Counted from the first letter of the stretch, positions 13,340-28,281 are shown. The stretch is 64,000 nt of DNA from Chamaelirium japonicum (GCA_947650365.1 OX393553.1:42021949-42085948); one strand, 5' to 3'. Numbers and translations: made by a program. Notes: generated by a model from the letters alone, not told the origin.

Positions 13340-14776
13340 GGATACATTCGTGCGAAAGAATTAGAATGGATCGTATGAATGAATTAGATTGGATCGTATG
13401 AATGAATTAGAATGGATCGTGCGAATGAATTAGAATGGATCGTACGAATGAATTAGAATGGATCGTATGAATGAATTAGAATCGATTGTGCAAATGAATT
13501 AGAATGGATCGTACGAATGAATTAGAATGGATAAATTCATGCGAATGAATTAGAATGGATTGTATGAATGAATTAGATTGGATCGTAAAAATGAATTAGA
13601 ATAGATCGTACGTATGAATTAGAATGGATACATTCATGGGAATGAATAAGAATGGATCGTACGAAGGAATTAGAATGGATCGTGCGAATGAATTAGAATG
13701 GATCGTACAAATGAATTAGAATGGATCGTATGAATGAATTAGAATGGATCGTACGAAGGAATTAGAATGGATCGTACGAATGAATTAGAATGGATCGTGC
13801 GACTGTATTAGAATGGATCGTACGAATGAATTAGAATAGATTGTGCGAATGAATTAGAATGGATCGTATGAATGAATTAGATTGGATCGTATGAATGAAT
13901 TAGAATGGATCGTGCGAATGAATTAGAATGGATCGTACGAATGAATTAGAATGGATCGTGCAAATGAATTAGAATGGATCGTACGAAGGAATTAGAATGG
14001 ATCGTATGAATGAATTAGAATGGATACATTCGTGCAAAAGAATTAGAATGGGTTGTATGAATGAATTAGAATGGATCGTATGAATGAATTAGAATGGATC
14101 GTGTGAATGAATTAGAATGGATCGTATGAATGAATTAGAATGGATACATTCGTGCGAATGAATTAGAATGGATCGTGCGAATGAATTAGAATGGATCGTA
14201 CGAATGAATTAGAATGGATCGTACGAATGAAATAGAATGGATACATTCATGCGAATGAATTAGAATAGATACATTCGTGCGAAAGAATTAGAATAGATCG
14301 AATGAATGAATTAGAATGGATCGTATGAATGAATTGGAATGGATCAAACGAATGAATTAGAATGGATCGTGCGAATGAATTAGAATGGATCGTACGAATG
14401 AAATAGAATGGATCGTATGAATGAATTAGATTGGATCGTACGTGCGAATGAATTAGAATAGATCGTACGAATGAATTAGAATGGATCGTGCTAATGAATT
14501 AGAATGGATCATACGAATGAATTAGAATGGATATATTCGTGCAAATGAATTAGAATGGATCGTATGAATGAATTAGAATGGATCGTACGAATGAATTAGA
14601 TTGGATACATTCGTGCGAATGAATTAGAATGGATTGTGCGAATGAATTAGAATGGATCGTATGAATGAATTAGATTGGATCGTATGAATGAATTAGAATG
14701 GATCGTGCGAATGAATTAGAATAGATCGTACGAATGAATTAGAATGGATCGTATGAATGAATTAGAATGGATCGTG
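13322..14776 (-). repeat. Satellite block 12 (-)
   Basis: Minus block ending at GGATCGTGTATCTATTC, a junction seen again at about 62641. Confidence 0.92.
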
Positions 14777-15039
14777 TATCTATTCTAAATCATTCGTACG
14801 ATCCATTCTAATTCATAAGTACGATCCATTCTAATTCATTCATACGATCCATTCTAATTCATTTGCACGAATATATCCATTCTAATTAATTCGTACGATT
14901 CATTCTAATTCCTTCGTACGATCCATTCTAATTCCTTTGTACGATCCATTCTATTTCATTCGTATGATCCATTCTAATTCCTTCGTACGATCCATTCTTA
15001 TTCATTCCCATGAATGTATCCATTCTAATTCATACGTAC
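14777..15039 (+). repeat. Satellite block 13 (+)
   Basis: Short plus block ending TTCATACGTAC then ATAATGAATTAG. The same composite (CCCATGAATG 28-mer, CATACGTAC, switch) recurs at 36480-36509, and on the other strand at 58431-58470. Confidence 0.92.
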
Positions 15040-15386
15040 ATAATGAATTAGAATGGAACGTACGAATGAATTAGAATAGATTGTGCGAATGAATTAGAAT
15101 GGATCGTAGGAATGAATTAGAATGGATAAATTCGTGCGAATGAATTAGAATGGATTGTATGAATGAATTAGATTGGATCGTATAAATTAATTAGAATGGA
15201 TCGTACGTATGAATTAGAATGGATACATTCATGGGAATGAATAATAATGGATCGTACGAAGGAATTAGAATGGATCATACGAATGAAATAGAATGGATCG
15301 TACGAAGGAATTAGAATAGATCGTACGTACGAAGGAATTAGAATGGATCGTACGAAGGATCATACGAATGAAATAGAATGGATCGT
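15040..15386 (-). repeat. Satellite block 14 (-)
   Basis: Minus block ending at a palindromic GTAC junction (core AATGGATCGTACGATCCATT). Confidence 0.92.
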
Positions 15387-16770
15387 ACGATCCATTCTAA
15401 TTCCTTTGTACGATGCATTCTAATTCATTAGCACGAATGTATCCATTCTAATTCATTCGTACGATCCATTCTAATTCATTCGTACGATCCATTCTAATTC
15501 ATTCGCACGATCCATTCTAATTCATTCATACGATCTATTATAATTCATTCATACAATCCATTCTAATTCTTTCACACAATCCATTCTAATTCATTCGTAC
15601 GATCAATTCTAATTCATTCGTACAATCCATTCTATTTCATTCATACGATCCATTCTTACTCATTAGTACGATCCATTCTAATTTATTCGCACGAATGTAT
15701 CCATTCTAATTCATTCGTACGATCCATTCTAATTCATTCGTACGATCCATTCTAATTCACTAGCCATTCTAATTCATTCGTATGATCCATTCTAATTCAT
15801 TCGCACGAATGTATCCATTCTAATTCATTCGTACGATCCATTCTAATTCATTCGCACAATATATTAAAATTCATTCGTACAATCCATTCTAATTCATTCG
15901 CACGAATGTATCCATTCTAATTCATTCGTACGATCCATTCTTATTCCTTCGTACGATCCATTCTAACTCCTTCGTATGATCCATTCTAATTCATTCATAC
16001 AATCCATTCTAATTCTTTCACACGATCCATTCTAATTCATTCGTACGTTCCATTCCGTACGATCCATTCTAATTCCTTTGTACGACCCATTATATTTCAT
16101 TCGTATGATCCATTCTAATTCCTTTGTACGATCCATTCTAATTCATTCCCATGAATGTATCCATTCTAATTCATACGTACGATCCATTCTAATTCATTCA
16201 TACAATCCATTCTAATTCATTCATACGATCCATTCTAATTCATTTGTACGATCTATTCTAATTCATTCGTACGATCCATTCTAATTCATTCGCACGAATG
16301 TATCCATTCTAATTCATTCGTACGATCCATTCTAATTAATTTGTACAATCCATTCTATTTCATTCGTACGATCCATTTTTACTATTTCGTACGATCCATT
16401 CTAATTCATTCGCACTAATGTATCCATTCTAATTCATTCGTATGATCCATTCTAATTCATTCGTACGATCCATTCTAATTCATTCGCACGATCCATTCTA
16501 ATTCATTCGCATGAATGTATCCATTCTAATTCATTCGTACGATCCATTCTAATTCATTCGTACGATCCATTCTAATTCATTCGCACGATCCATTCTAATT
16601 CATTCATACGATCCAATCTAATTCATTTATACGATCCATTCTAATTCATACGTATGATCCATTCTAATTCCTTCGTACGATCCATTCTTTTTTATTCGTA
16701 CGATCCATTCTTACTCATTCGTATGATCCATTCTAATTCATTCGCACGAATGTATCCATTCTAATTCATT
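15387..16770 (+). repeat. Satellite block 15 (+)
   Basis: Plus block containing a truncated monomer near 15760 (CACTAGCCATTC). Ends at TAATTCATTGAGTAAG, a recurring junction. Confidence 0.92.
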
Positions 16771-17352
16771 GAGTAAGAATGGATCGTACGTATGAATTAG
16801 AATAGATACATTCATGGGAATAAATAAGAATGGATCGTACGTACGATCCATTCTTACTCAATGAATTAGAATGGATACATTCGTGCGAATGAATTAGAAT
16901 GGATCGTACGTATGAGTAAGAATGGATCGTACGAATGAAATAGAATGGATTGTTCGAATGAATTAGAATGGATCGTACGAATGAATTAGAATGGATACAT
17001 TCGTGCGAATGAATTAGAATGGATCGTATGAATGAATTAGAATAGATTGTACGAATGAATTAGAATGGATCGTACGAAGGAATTAGAATGGATCGTACGC
17101 ACGAATATATCCATTCTAATTCATTCGTACGATCCATTCTAATTCCTTCGTACGATCCATTCTAATTCATTCATGCGATCCATTATAATTCATTCGTACG
17201 TCTTACTCATTCGTACGATCCATTCTAATTCATTCGCACGAATGTATCGATTCTAATTCATTGAGTAAGAATGGATCATACATACAATCCATTCTTATTC
17301 ATTCCCATGAATGTATCCATTCTAATTCATACGTACGATCCATTCTTACTCA
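16771..17352. repeat. Satellite mosaic of short alternating blocks
   Basis: The densest strand-switching region: minus 16771-16842, plus 16843-16860 (under one monomer), minus 16861-17098, plus 17099-17262, minus 17263-17283, plus 17284-17352. Two reciprocal junctions alternate: TTCATTGAGTAAG (16760s, 17250s) and its complement CTTACTCAATGAA (16855, 17345). Confidence 0.88.
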
Positions 17353-17746
17353 ATGAATTAGAATGGATACATTCGTGCGAATGAATTAGAATGGATCATA
17401 CGAATGAGTAAGAATGGATGAATGAAATAGAATGGATCGTACAAAGGAATTAGAATGGATCATACGAATGAATTAGAATGGATCGTATGAATGAATTAGA
17501 TTAGATCGTATGAATGAAATAGAATGGATCGTGCGAATGAATTAGAATGGATCGTACGAATGAATTAGAATAGATCGTATGAATGAATTAGAATAGATCG
17601 TGCGAATGAATTAGAATGGATCGTACGAATGAATTAGAATGGATACATTCGTGCGAATGAATTAGAATGGATCTTGCGAATGAATTAGAACGGATCGTAC
17701 GAATAAATTAGAATGGATCGTACGAATGAATTAGAATGGATCGTAC
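17353..17746 (-). repeat. Satellite block (-), left edge of copy A
   Basis: Contains the odd shortened monomer GAGTAAGAATGGATGAATG (about 17406), matched by GAGTAAGAATGGATAAATG at about 28100. Ends at GTACGCACGAATG, also the junction at 28281. Confidence 0.9.
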
Positions 17747-19065
17747 GCACGAATGTATCCATTCTAATTCATTCGTACGATCCATTCTAATTCATTTGCA
17801 CAATCTATTCTAATTCATTCGTACGATCAATTCTAATTCATTAGCACGATCCATTCTAATTTATTCGTACGATCCATTCTAATTCATTCGTACGATCCAT
17901 TCTATTTCATTTGCACGAATATATCTATTCTAATTCATTCGTACGATCCATTCTATTTCATTCGTATGATCCATTCTTACTCATTCGTACGATCCATTCT
18001 AATTCATTCGCACGAATGTATCCATTCTAATTTATTCGTACGATCCATTCTAAGTCATTCGCACGATCCAATCTATTTCATTCATACGATCCATTCAAAT
18101 TCATTCATAAAATCCATTCTAATTCTTTCACACGATCCATTCTAATTCATTCGTACGATCCATTCTAATTCATTCGTACAATCCATTTTATTTCATTCGT
18201 ACGATCCATTCTTACTCATTCGTATGATCCATTGTAATTCATTCGCACGAATGTATCCATTCTAATTCATTCGTACGATACATTCTAATTCATTCGCACA
18301 ATCTATTCTAATTCATTCGCACGAATGTATCCATTCTAATTCTTTCGTACGATCCATTCTATTTCATTCGCACAATCTATTCTAATTCATTCGTACGATC
18401 AATTCTAATTCATTAGCACGATCCATTCTAATTCATTCGTACGATCTATTCTATTTCATTCGTACGATCCATTCTTACTCAATTGTATGATTCATTCTAA
18501 TTTATTCGCACGAATGTATCCATTCTAATTCATTCATACGATCCATTCTAATTCATTCGCACGATCCATTCTAATTCATAAATACGATCCAATCTAATCC
18601 ATTCATACGATCCATTCTAATTCATTCACACGAATGTATCCATTCTAATTCATTCGTACGATCCATTCTAATTCATTCGCACAATCTATTTTAATTCATT
18701 TGTACAATACATTCTAATTCATTCGCACGATCCATTCTAATTCATTCGCACAAATGAATCCATTCTAATTCATTCGTACAATCCATTCTATTTCATTCGT
18801 ACGATCCATTTTATTTCATTCGAATGATCCATTCTAATTCCTTCATACGATCCATTCTAATTCATTCCCATGAATGTGTCCATTCTAATTCATTCGTACG
18901 ATCCATTCTAATTCATTCACACAATCTATTCTAATTCATTCATACGATCCATTCTAATTCCTTCGTACGATCAATTCTAATTCATTCGCACGAATGTATC
19001 TAGTCTAATTCCTTCGTACGATCCATTCTAATTCATTTGTGCGAATGTATCCATTCTAATTCATT
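17747..19065 (+). repeat. Satellite block A1 (+)
   Basis: About 1,319 bp; the counterpart at 28282-29571 is about 1,290 bp. The ends match: it opens with CGCACGAATG and closes with GTGCGAATGTATCC...TTCATTGAGTAAG in both copies. Confidence 0.92.
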
Positions 19066-19272
19066 GAGTAAGAATGGATCGTACGAAGTAATTAGAATAG
19101 ATCGTGCTAATGAATTAGAATGGATCGTACGAATTAATTAGAATAGATTGTGCGAATGAATTAAAATGGATCGTACGAATGAATTAGAATGGATACATTC
19201 GTGCGAATGAATTAGAATGGATCGTATGAATGAATTAGATTGGATCGTATTAATGAATTAGAATGGATCATA
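19066..19272 (-). repeat. Satellite block A2 (-)
   Basis: 207 bp, the same length as its direct counterpart 29572-29778 and its inverted counterpart 53511-53717. Shared private variants include GAATTAAAATGG. Confidence 0.92.
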
Positions 19273-20163
19273 CGATCCATTCTAATTCATTCATACGATC
19301 CACTCTAATTCATTCATACGATCCATTCTAATTCATTCGTACGATCCATTCTAATTCATTCCATTCTAATTCATTCGTACGATCCATTCTAATTCATTCC
19401 ATTCTAATTCATTCATACGATCCATTCTATTTCATTCGTACAATCCATTCTATTTCATTATTACGATCCATTCTTACTCATTCGTATGATCCATTCTAAT
19501 TCATTCGCACGATCCATTCTAATTCATTCATACGATCCATTCTAATTCATTCATACAATCCATTCTAATTCTTTCACACGATCCATTCTAATTCATTCGT
19601 ACGTTCCATTCTAATTCATTAGCACGATCCATTCTAATTCATTCATACGATCCATTCTAATTCATTCGTACGATCCATTCTAATTCATTCACACGATCCA
19701 TTCTAATTCATTCATACGATCCAATCTAACTCATTCATACGATCCATTCTAATTCATTCGTATGATCCATTCTAATTCCTTCGTACGATCCATTCTATTT
19801 CATTCGTACGATCCATTCTTACTCATTCGTATGATCCATTCTAATTCATTCGCACAAATGTATCCATTCTAATTCATTCGTACGATCCTTTCTAATTCAT
19901 TCGCACGATCCATTGTAATTCATTCATACGATCCATTCTAATTCATTCATACAATCCATTCTAATTCTTTCACACGATCCATTCTAATTCATTTATACGA
20001 TCCATTCTAATTCAATCGTACAATCCATTCTATTTCATTCGTACGATCCATTCTTACTCATTCGTACTATCCATTCTAATTCATTCGCATGAATGTATCA
20101 CTCTAATTCATTCGTACGATCCATTCTAATTCATTCGCACGATCCATTCTAATTCATTCATAC
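19273..20163 (+). repeat. Satellite block A3 (+)
   Basis: Contains the truncated monomer TTCATTCCATTCTAATTC (twice), found once each in the direct counterpart (about 29865) and, complemented, in the inverted counterpart (about 53418). Confidence 0.92.
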
Positions 20164-22405
20164 GAATTAGAATGGATCGTACAAAGGAATTAGAATGGAT
20201 CGTACGAAGGAATTAGAATGGATCGTACGAAGGAATTAGAATGGATCGTACGAAGGAATTAGAATAGATCGTACGAATGAATTTGAATGGATACATTTGT
20301 GCGAATGAATTAGAATGGATCGTACGAAAGAGTAAGAATGGATCGTACGAATGAAATAGAATGGATCGTACGAATGAATTAGAATGGATCGTGCGAATGA
20401 ATTAGAATCGATCGTACGAATAAATTAGAATAGATTGTGTGAATGAATTAGAATGGATCGTACGAATGAATTAGAATAGATCGTATGAATGAATTAGAAT
20501 GGATCATGCGAATAAATTAGAATGGATCATACGAATGAATTAGCATGGATCGTGCTAATGAATTAGAATGGAACGTACGAATGAATTAGAATGGATCGTG
20601 TGAAAGAATTAGAATGGATTGTAGGAATGAATTAGAATGGATCGTATGAATGAATTAGAATGGATCGTGCGAATGAATTAGAATGGATCATACGAATGAA
20701 TTAGAATTGATCGTATGAATGAATTAGAATGGATCGTATGAATGAATTAGAATGGATCGTATGGGTGAATTCGAATGGATCGTGCAAATGAATTAGAATG
20801 GATTGTACGAATGAATTAGAATGGATCGTATGAATGAATTAGAATAGATCGTGCGAATGAATTAGAATGGATCGTATGAATGAATTAGATTGGATCGTAT
20901 CAATGAATTAGAATGGATCGTGCGAATGAATTAGAATGGATCGTGTGAAAGAATTAGAATGGATTGTATGAATGAATTAGAATGGATCGTATGAATGAAT
21001 TAGAATGGATCGTGCGAATGAATTAGAATGGATCGTATGAATTAATTAGAATGGATCGTACGAATGAATTAGAATGGATCGTATGAGTGAATTCGAATGG
21101 ATCGTGCGAATGAATTAGAATGGATTGTACGAATGAATTAGAATGGATCGTATGAATGAATTAGAATGGATCGTGCGTATGAATTAGAATGGATCGTACG
21201 AAGGAATTAGAATGGATCGTACGAAGAAATTAGAATGGATACATTCGTGCGAATGAATTAGAATGGATCGTACGAATGAGTAAGAATGGATCGTACGAAT
21301 GAATTAGAATGGATCGTACGAATGAATTAGAATGGATCATACGAAGGAATTAGAATAGATTGTACGAATGAATTAGATTGGATCGTGCGAATAAATTAGA
21401 ATGGATCGTATTAATGAATTAGAATAGATCGTGCGAATGAATTAGAATCAATCGTACGAATGAGTAAGAATAGATTGTGTGAATGAATTAGAATGGATCA
21501 TACGAATGAATTAGAATGGATCGCATGAATGAATTAGAATGGATCGTGCGAATGAATTAGAATGGATCGTACGAATGAATTAGAATAGATTGTGCGAATG
21601 AATTAGAATGGATCGTACGAATGAATTTGAATGGATACATTCGTGCGAATAAATTAGAATGGATCGTATGAATGAATTAGAATGGATCCTATGAGTAAAT
21701 TCGAATGGATCGTGCGAATGAATTGGAATGGATTGTATGAATGAATTAGAATGGATCGTACGAATGAATTAGAATGGATACATTCGTGCGAATGAATTAG
21801 AATGGATCATACGTTTGAGTAAGAATGGATCGTACGAATGAAATAGAATGGATCGTACGAAGGAATTAGAATGGATCATACGAATGAATTAGAATGGATC
21901 GTATGAATGAATTAGATTGGATCGTATGAATGAATTAGAATGGATCGTGCGAATGAATTAGAATGGATTGTACGAATGAATTAGAATTGATCGTATGAAT
22001 GAATTAGAGTTGATACATTCGTGCGAATGAATTAGAATGGATCATACGAATGAATTAGAATAGATCGTACGAATGAGTTAGAATGGATTGTATGAATGAA
22101 TTAGAATAGATCGTACGAATGAATTAGAATGGATCGTACGAAGGAATTAGAATGGATACATAAATGCGAATGAATTAGAATGGATCGTACGAATGAATTA
22201 GAATGGATACATTCGTGCAAATGAATTAGAATGGATCGTACGAATGAGTAAGAATGGATCGTACGAATTAAATAGAATGGATTGTACGAATGAATTAGAA
22301 TGGATCATACGAATGAATTAGAATGGATACATTCATACGAATGAATTAGAATGGATCATACGAATGAATTAGAATGGATCGTGCGAATGAATTAGAATGG
22401 ATCGT
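20164..22405 (-). repeat. Satellite block A4 (-)
   Basis: About 2.24 kb; direct counterpart 30568-32761. Includes the TTAGCATGGATCGTGC variant near 20540, also at 25612, 30896 and 52530. Ends at a palindromic GTAC junction. Confidence 0.92.
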
Positions 22406-22479
22406 ACGATCCATTCTATTTCATTCGTATGATCCGTTCTATTTCATTCGTACGATCCATTCTAATTAATTCTTACGAT
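22406..22479 (+). repeat. Satellite block A5 (+)
   Basis: Only about three monomers, two of them TATTTC variants in a row. Counterparts are 32762-32836 (direct) and 50753-50824 (inverted), with nearly the same length. Confidence 0.9.
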
Positions 22480-22943
22480 CATGCTAGTGAATTAGAATGG
22501 ATCGTACGAATGAATTAGAATAGATTGTACCAATGAATTAGAATGGATCGTACGAATGAGTAAGAATGGATCGTACGAATGAAATAGAATGGATTGTACG
22601 AATGAATTAGAATGGATCGTACGAATGAATTAGAATGGATCGTATGAATGAATTAGAATGGATCGTATGAGTGAATTCGAATGGATCGTGAGATTGAATT
22701 AGAATGGATAGTACGAATGAATTAGAATGGATCGTATGTGCTAATGAATTAGAATGGATCGTATGAATGAAATAGAATGGATCGTATGAATTAGAATGGA
22801 TTGTACGAATGAATTAGAATGGATCGTACGAATGAATTAGAATAGAACGTACGAATGAATTAGAATGGATCGTATGAAAGAATTAGAATGGATTGTACGA
22901 TTGAATTAGAATGGATCGTATGAATGAATTAAAATGGATCGTG
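22480..22943 (-). repeat. Satellite block A6 (-)
   Basis: Opens with ATGCTAGTGAATTAG. Direct counterpart 32837-33276; inverted counterpart 50333-50752. Confidence 0.92.
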
Positions 22944-24382
22944 TGATCCATTCTAATTCATTCGCATGATCCATTCTAATTCATTCATACGATCCAATCT
23001 AATTCATTCATACGATCCATTCTAATTCATTAGCACGAATGTATCCATTCTAATTTATTCGTACGATCCATTCTAATTCATTCGCACAATCTATTCTAAT
23101 TCATTCGTACGATCCATTCTAAATCATTCTCATGATCTATTCTAATTCATTCGCACAATCTATTGTAATTGATTCGTATGATCTATTCTAATTCATTCGC
23201 ACGATCCATTCTAATTCATTCGCACGAATGTATCCATTCTAATTCATTCGTACGATCCATTCTAATTCCTTCGTACGTACGATCCATTCTAATTGCTTCG
23301 TATGATCCATTCTAATTCATTCGCACGAATGTATCCATTCTAATTCATTTGAACGATCCATTCTAATTCCTTCGTACGATCTATTCTAATTCCTTCGTAC
23401 GATCTATTCTAATTCCTTCGTATTTACGATCCATTCTAATTCCTTCATACGATCTATTCTAATTCATTCACATGAATGTATCCATTCTAATTCATTCGTA
23501 CGATCCATTCTAATTCCTTCACACGATCCATTCTAATTCATTCGTACGATCCATTCTAATTCATTCGCACGAATGTATCCACTCTAATTCATTCATACGA
23601 TCCATTCTAATTCATTCGCACGATCCATTCGAATTCACTCGTACGATCCATTCTAATTCATTCGTACGATCCATTCTAATTCATTCGCACGATCCATTCT
23701 AATTCATTTATACGATCCAATCTAATTCATTCATACGATCCATTCGAATTCATTCGCACGAATGTATCCATTCTAATTCATTCGTACGATCTATTCTAAT
23801 TCATTCGCACAATCTATTCTAATTCATTCGTACGATCCATTCTAAATCATTCGCACGATCCATTCTAATTCATTCGGACAATCTATTCTAATTCATTCGT
23901 ACGATCCATTCTAATTCATTCGCACGATCCATTCTAATTCATTCGCACGAATGTATCCATTTTAATTCATTCGTACGGTCCATTCTAATTCCTTCGTACG
24001 ATCCATTCTAATTCCTTCGTACGTACGATCCATTCTAATTCCTTCGTACAATCCATTCTAATTTATTCGCACGAATGTATCCATTCTAATTCATTCGTAC
24101 GATCCATTCTAATTCCTTCGTACGATCCATTCTAATTCCTTCGTACGTACGATCCATTTTAATTCCTTCGAACGATCCATTCTAATTCATTCGCACGAAT
24201 GTATCCATTCTAATTCATTCCTACGATCCATTCTAATTCCTTCGCACGATCCATTCTAATTCATTCGTACGATCCATTCTAATTCATTCGCACGAATGTA
24301 TCCACTCTAATTCATTCATACGATCCATTCTAATTCATTCACACGATCCATTCGAATTCACTCATACGATCCATTCTAATTT
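22944..24382 (+). repeat. Satellite block A7 (+)
   Basis: Carries repeated CCTTCGTACGTACGATCC doublings. Ends at TTCTAATTTGATCGTACG, as does its direct counterpart 33277-34669. Inverted counterpart: 48967-50332. Confidence 0.92.
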
Positions 24383-24702
24383 GATCGTACGAATGAATTA
24401 GAATGGATCGTATGAATGAATTAGAATGGATCGTATGAATGAATTAGAATGGATCGTGCGAATGAATTAGAATGGATCGTACGAATGAATTAGAATGGAT
24501 CGTATGAATGAATTAGAATGGATCGTATGAATGAATTAGATTGGATCGTATTAATGAATTAGAATGGGTCGTACGAATGAATTAGAATAGATCGTATGAA
24601 TTCGAATGGATCGTATGAAGGAATTAGAATGGATACATTCGTGCGAATGAATTAGAATGGATCGTACAAATGAATTAGAATGGATCGTACGAATGAATTA
24701 GA
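24383..24702 (-). repeat. Satellite block A8 (-)
   Basis: About 320 bp, ending at the AGATCT palindrome. Direct counterpart 34670-34966; inverted counterpart 48647-48966 (320 bp). Confidence 0.92.
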
Positions 24703-24714
24703 TCTAATTCATTC
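24691..24714. repeat. 24-bp palindromic strand switch (AGATCT type)
   Basis: Centred on AATTAGATCTAATT at 24702/24703. The same junction is found at 34966 and 48646, marking the three super-repeat copies. Confidence 0.9.
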
Positions 24715-24893
24715 ATACAATCCAATCTAATTCTTTTACACGATCCATTCAAATTCATTCGTACGATCCATTCTAATTCATTCGTACGATCTATTCTAAT
24801 TCATTTGCACGAATGTATCCATTCTAATTCATTCGTATGATCCATTCTAATTCATTCTAATTCATTCGTACGATCCAATCTAATTCATTCGTA
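24703..24893 (+). repeat. Satellite block A9 (+)
   Basis: 191 bp with the shortened monomer CATTCTAATTCATTCTAATT. Direct counterpart 34967-35156; inverted counterpart 48457-48646, with the same shortened monomer. Confidence 0.92.
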
Positions 24894-27800
24894 CGAATGG
24901 ATTGTACGAATGAATTAGAATGGATTCATTCGTGCGAATGAAGTAGAATGGATCGTGCTAATGAATTAGAATTGATCGTATGAATGAATTAGAATAGATT
25001 GTGCGTTAGAATAGATTGTGCGAATAAATTAGAATAGATCGTACGAAGAAATTAGAATGGATCGTACGAATGAATTAGAATGGATACATTCGTGCGAATG
25101 AATTAGAATGGATCGTATGAATGAATTAGATTGGTTTGTATGAATGAATTAGAATGGATCGTACGTATGAATTAGAATGGATATATTTATGGGAATGAAT
25201 TAGAATGGATCGTACAATGGAATTAGAATGGATCATACGAATGAAATATAAAGGGTCGTACAAAGGAATTAGAATGGATCGTACGAAGGAATTAGAATGG
25301 ATCGTACGAAGGAATTAGAATGGATCATACGAATGAATTAGAATGGGTACATTCATGCGAATGAATTAGAATGGATCGTACGAATGAGTTAGAATGGATC
25401 GTACGAATGAAATAGAAGTACGAATGAATTAGAATGGATCGTGCGAATGAATTAGAATGGATCGTACGAATGAATTAGAATAGATTGTGCGAATGAATTA
25501 GAATGGATCGTACGAATGAATTAGAATGGATCGTATGAATGAATTAGAATGGATCGTATGAATAAATTAGAATGGATCGTGCGAATGAATTAGAATGGAT
25601 CGTACGAATGAATTAGCATGGATCGTGCTAATGAATTAGAATGGAACGTACGAATGAATTAGAATGGATTGTGTGAAAGTATTAGAATGGATTGTATGAA
25701 TGAATTAGAATGGATCATATGAATGAATTAGAATGGATCGTGCGAATGAGTAAGAATGGATCGTACAAATGAAATAGAATGGATTGTACGAATGAATTAG
25801 AATGGATCGTATAAAGGAATTAGAATGGATCATACGAATGAAATATAATGGGTCGTACAAAGGAATTAGAATGGATCGTACGAAGGAATTAGAATGGTTC
25901 GTACGAAGGAATTAGAATGGATCGTATGAATGAATTAGAGTGGATACATTCGTGCGAATGAATTAGAATGGATCGTAAGAATGAATTAGAATAGATCGTA
26001 CGACTGAATTAGAATGGATTGTATGAATGAATTAGAATGGATCGTACGAAGGAATTAGAATGGATACATTCGTGCGAATGAATTAGAATGGATCGTACGA
26101 ATGAATTAGAATGGATCATACGAATGAATTAGAATGGATCGTACGAATGAATTAGAATGGATACATTCGTGCGAATGAATTAGAATGGATCGTACGAATG
26201 AGTAAGAATGGATCGTACGAATGAAATAGAATGGATCGTACGAATGAATTAGAATGGATCGTGCTAATGAATTAGAATGGATTGTACGAATGAATTAGAA
26301 TAGATTATGCGAATGAATTAGAATGGATCGTACGAATGAATTAGAATGGATACATTCATGCGAATGAATTAGAATGGATCGTATAAATAAATTAGATTGG
26401 ATCGTATAAATGAATTAGAATAGATCGTGCGAATGAATTAGAATGGATACATTCATGCGAATGAATTTGAATGGATCGTGCTAATGAATTAGAATTGATC
26501 GTGCGAATGAATTAGAATGGATCGTACGAATGAATTACATTGGATCGTACGAATGAATTAGAAAGGATCGTACGAATGAATTAGAAAGGATCGTGTGAAA
26601 GAATTAGAATGGATTGTATGAATGAATTAGAATGGATCGTGCGAATGAATTAGAATGGATCGTGCGAATGAATTAGAATGGATCGTACGAATGAATTAGA
26701 ATTGATACATTCGTGCGAATGAGTTAGAATGGATCGTATGAATGAATTAGATTGAATCGTATGAATGAATTAGAATGGATCGTGCGAATGAATTAGAATG
26801 GATCGTATGAATGAATTAGAATGGATCGTACTTATGAATTAGAATGAATCATACGAATGAAATAGAATGGATCGTACGAAGGAATTAGAATGGATCGTAT
26901 GAATGAAATAGAATGGATCGTACGATTGAATTAGAATGGATCGTAATAATGGATCGTACGTATGAAAGAATTAGAATGGATTGTATGAATGGATTAGAAT
27001 GGATCGTATGAATGAATTAGAATGGATCGTACGAATGAATTAGAATGGATTGTACGAATGAATTAGAATGGATACATTCGTGCAAATGAATTAGAATGGA
27101 TCATACGAATGAGTAAGAATGGATCGTACGAATGAAATAGAATGGATTGTACGAATGAATTAGAATGGATCGTACGAATGAATTAGAAAGGATCGTGCGA
27201 AAGAATTAGAATGGATTGTATGAATAAATTAGAATGGATCGTGCGAATGAATTAGAATGGATCGTACGAATGACTTAGAATGGATCGTATGAATGAATTA
27301 GAATGGATCGTGGGAATGAATTAGAATATATCGTACGAATGAATTAGAATGGATACGTTCGTGCGAATGAATTAGAATGGATCGTACGAATGAGTAAGAA
27401 TGGATCGTACGAATGATATAGAATGGATCATACGAATGAATTAGAATGGATCGTGCTAATGAATTAGAATGGATCGTACGAATGAATTAGAATAGATTGT
27501 GCGAATGAATTAGAATGGATCTTACGAATGAATTAGAATGGATATATTCGTGCGAATGAATTAGAATGGATCGTATGAATGAATTAGATTGGATCGTATT
27601 AATGAATTAGAATGGATCGTGCGAATGAATTAGAATGGACCGTACGAATGAATTAGAATGGATACATTCATGCGAATGAATTAGAATGGATCAGACGATT
27701 GAGTAAGAATGGATTGTACGAATGAAATAGAATAGATCGTACGAATGAATTAGAATGGATCGTGGTAATGAATTAGAATGGATACATTCGTGCGAATGAA

Positions 27801-28281
27801 TTAGAATAGATCGTACGAATGAATTAGAATGGATCGTACGAATGAGTAAGAATGGATCGTTCGAATGAAATAGAATGGATTGTACGAATGAATTAGAATG
27901 GATCGTACGAATGAATTAGAATGGATCGTGTGAAAGAATTAGAATGGCTTGTATGAATGAATTAGAATGGATCGTATGAATGAATTAGAATGGATCGTAC
28001 GAATGAATTAGAATGGATTATACGAATGAATTAGAATGGATCGTACGAATGAATTAGAATGGATACATTCATGCGAATGAATTAGACTGGATCATATGAA
28101 TGAGTAAGAATGGATAAATGAAATAGAATGGATCATACGAAGGAATTAGAATGGATCATACGAATGAATTAGAATGGATCGTATGAATGAATTAAAATGG
28201 ATCGTACAAATGAATTAGAATGGATACATTCGTGCGAATGAATTAGAATGGATCGTACGAATGAATTAGAATGGATCGTAC
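24894..28281 (-). repeat. Satellite block A10 (-), longest block
   Basis: About 3.39 kb uninterrupted in one orientation. The first ~135 bp (to about 25030, including TTGTGCGTTAGAATAG) match the start of block 35157-35372. The part 25240-25760 resembles 20170-20660 and 30570-31010. Much of it appears complemented in 44.5-48.4 kb. Confidence 0.92.

Larger units (their letters stand above)
17400..25030 (+). repeat. Super-repeat copy A
   Basis: Ordered series of ten strand blocks. Lengths from 17747 are about 1319, 207, 891, 2242, 74, 464, 1439, 320 and 191, followed by the start of a long minus block. The series recurs as copy B and, reversed, as copy C. Homology with C continues to about 28.28 kb. 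Limits are set by the shared shortened monomer at about 17406 and the shared TTGTGCGTTAGAATAG at about 25000. Confidence 0.85.
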
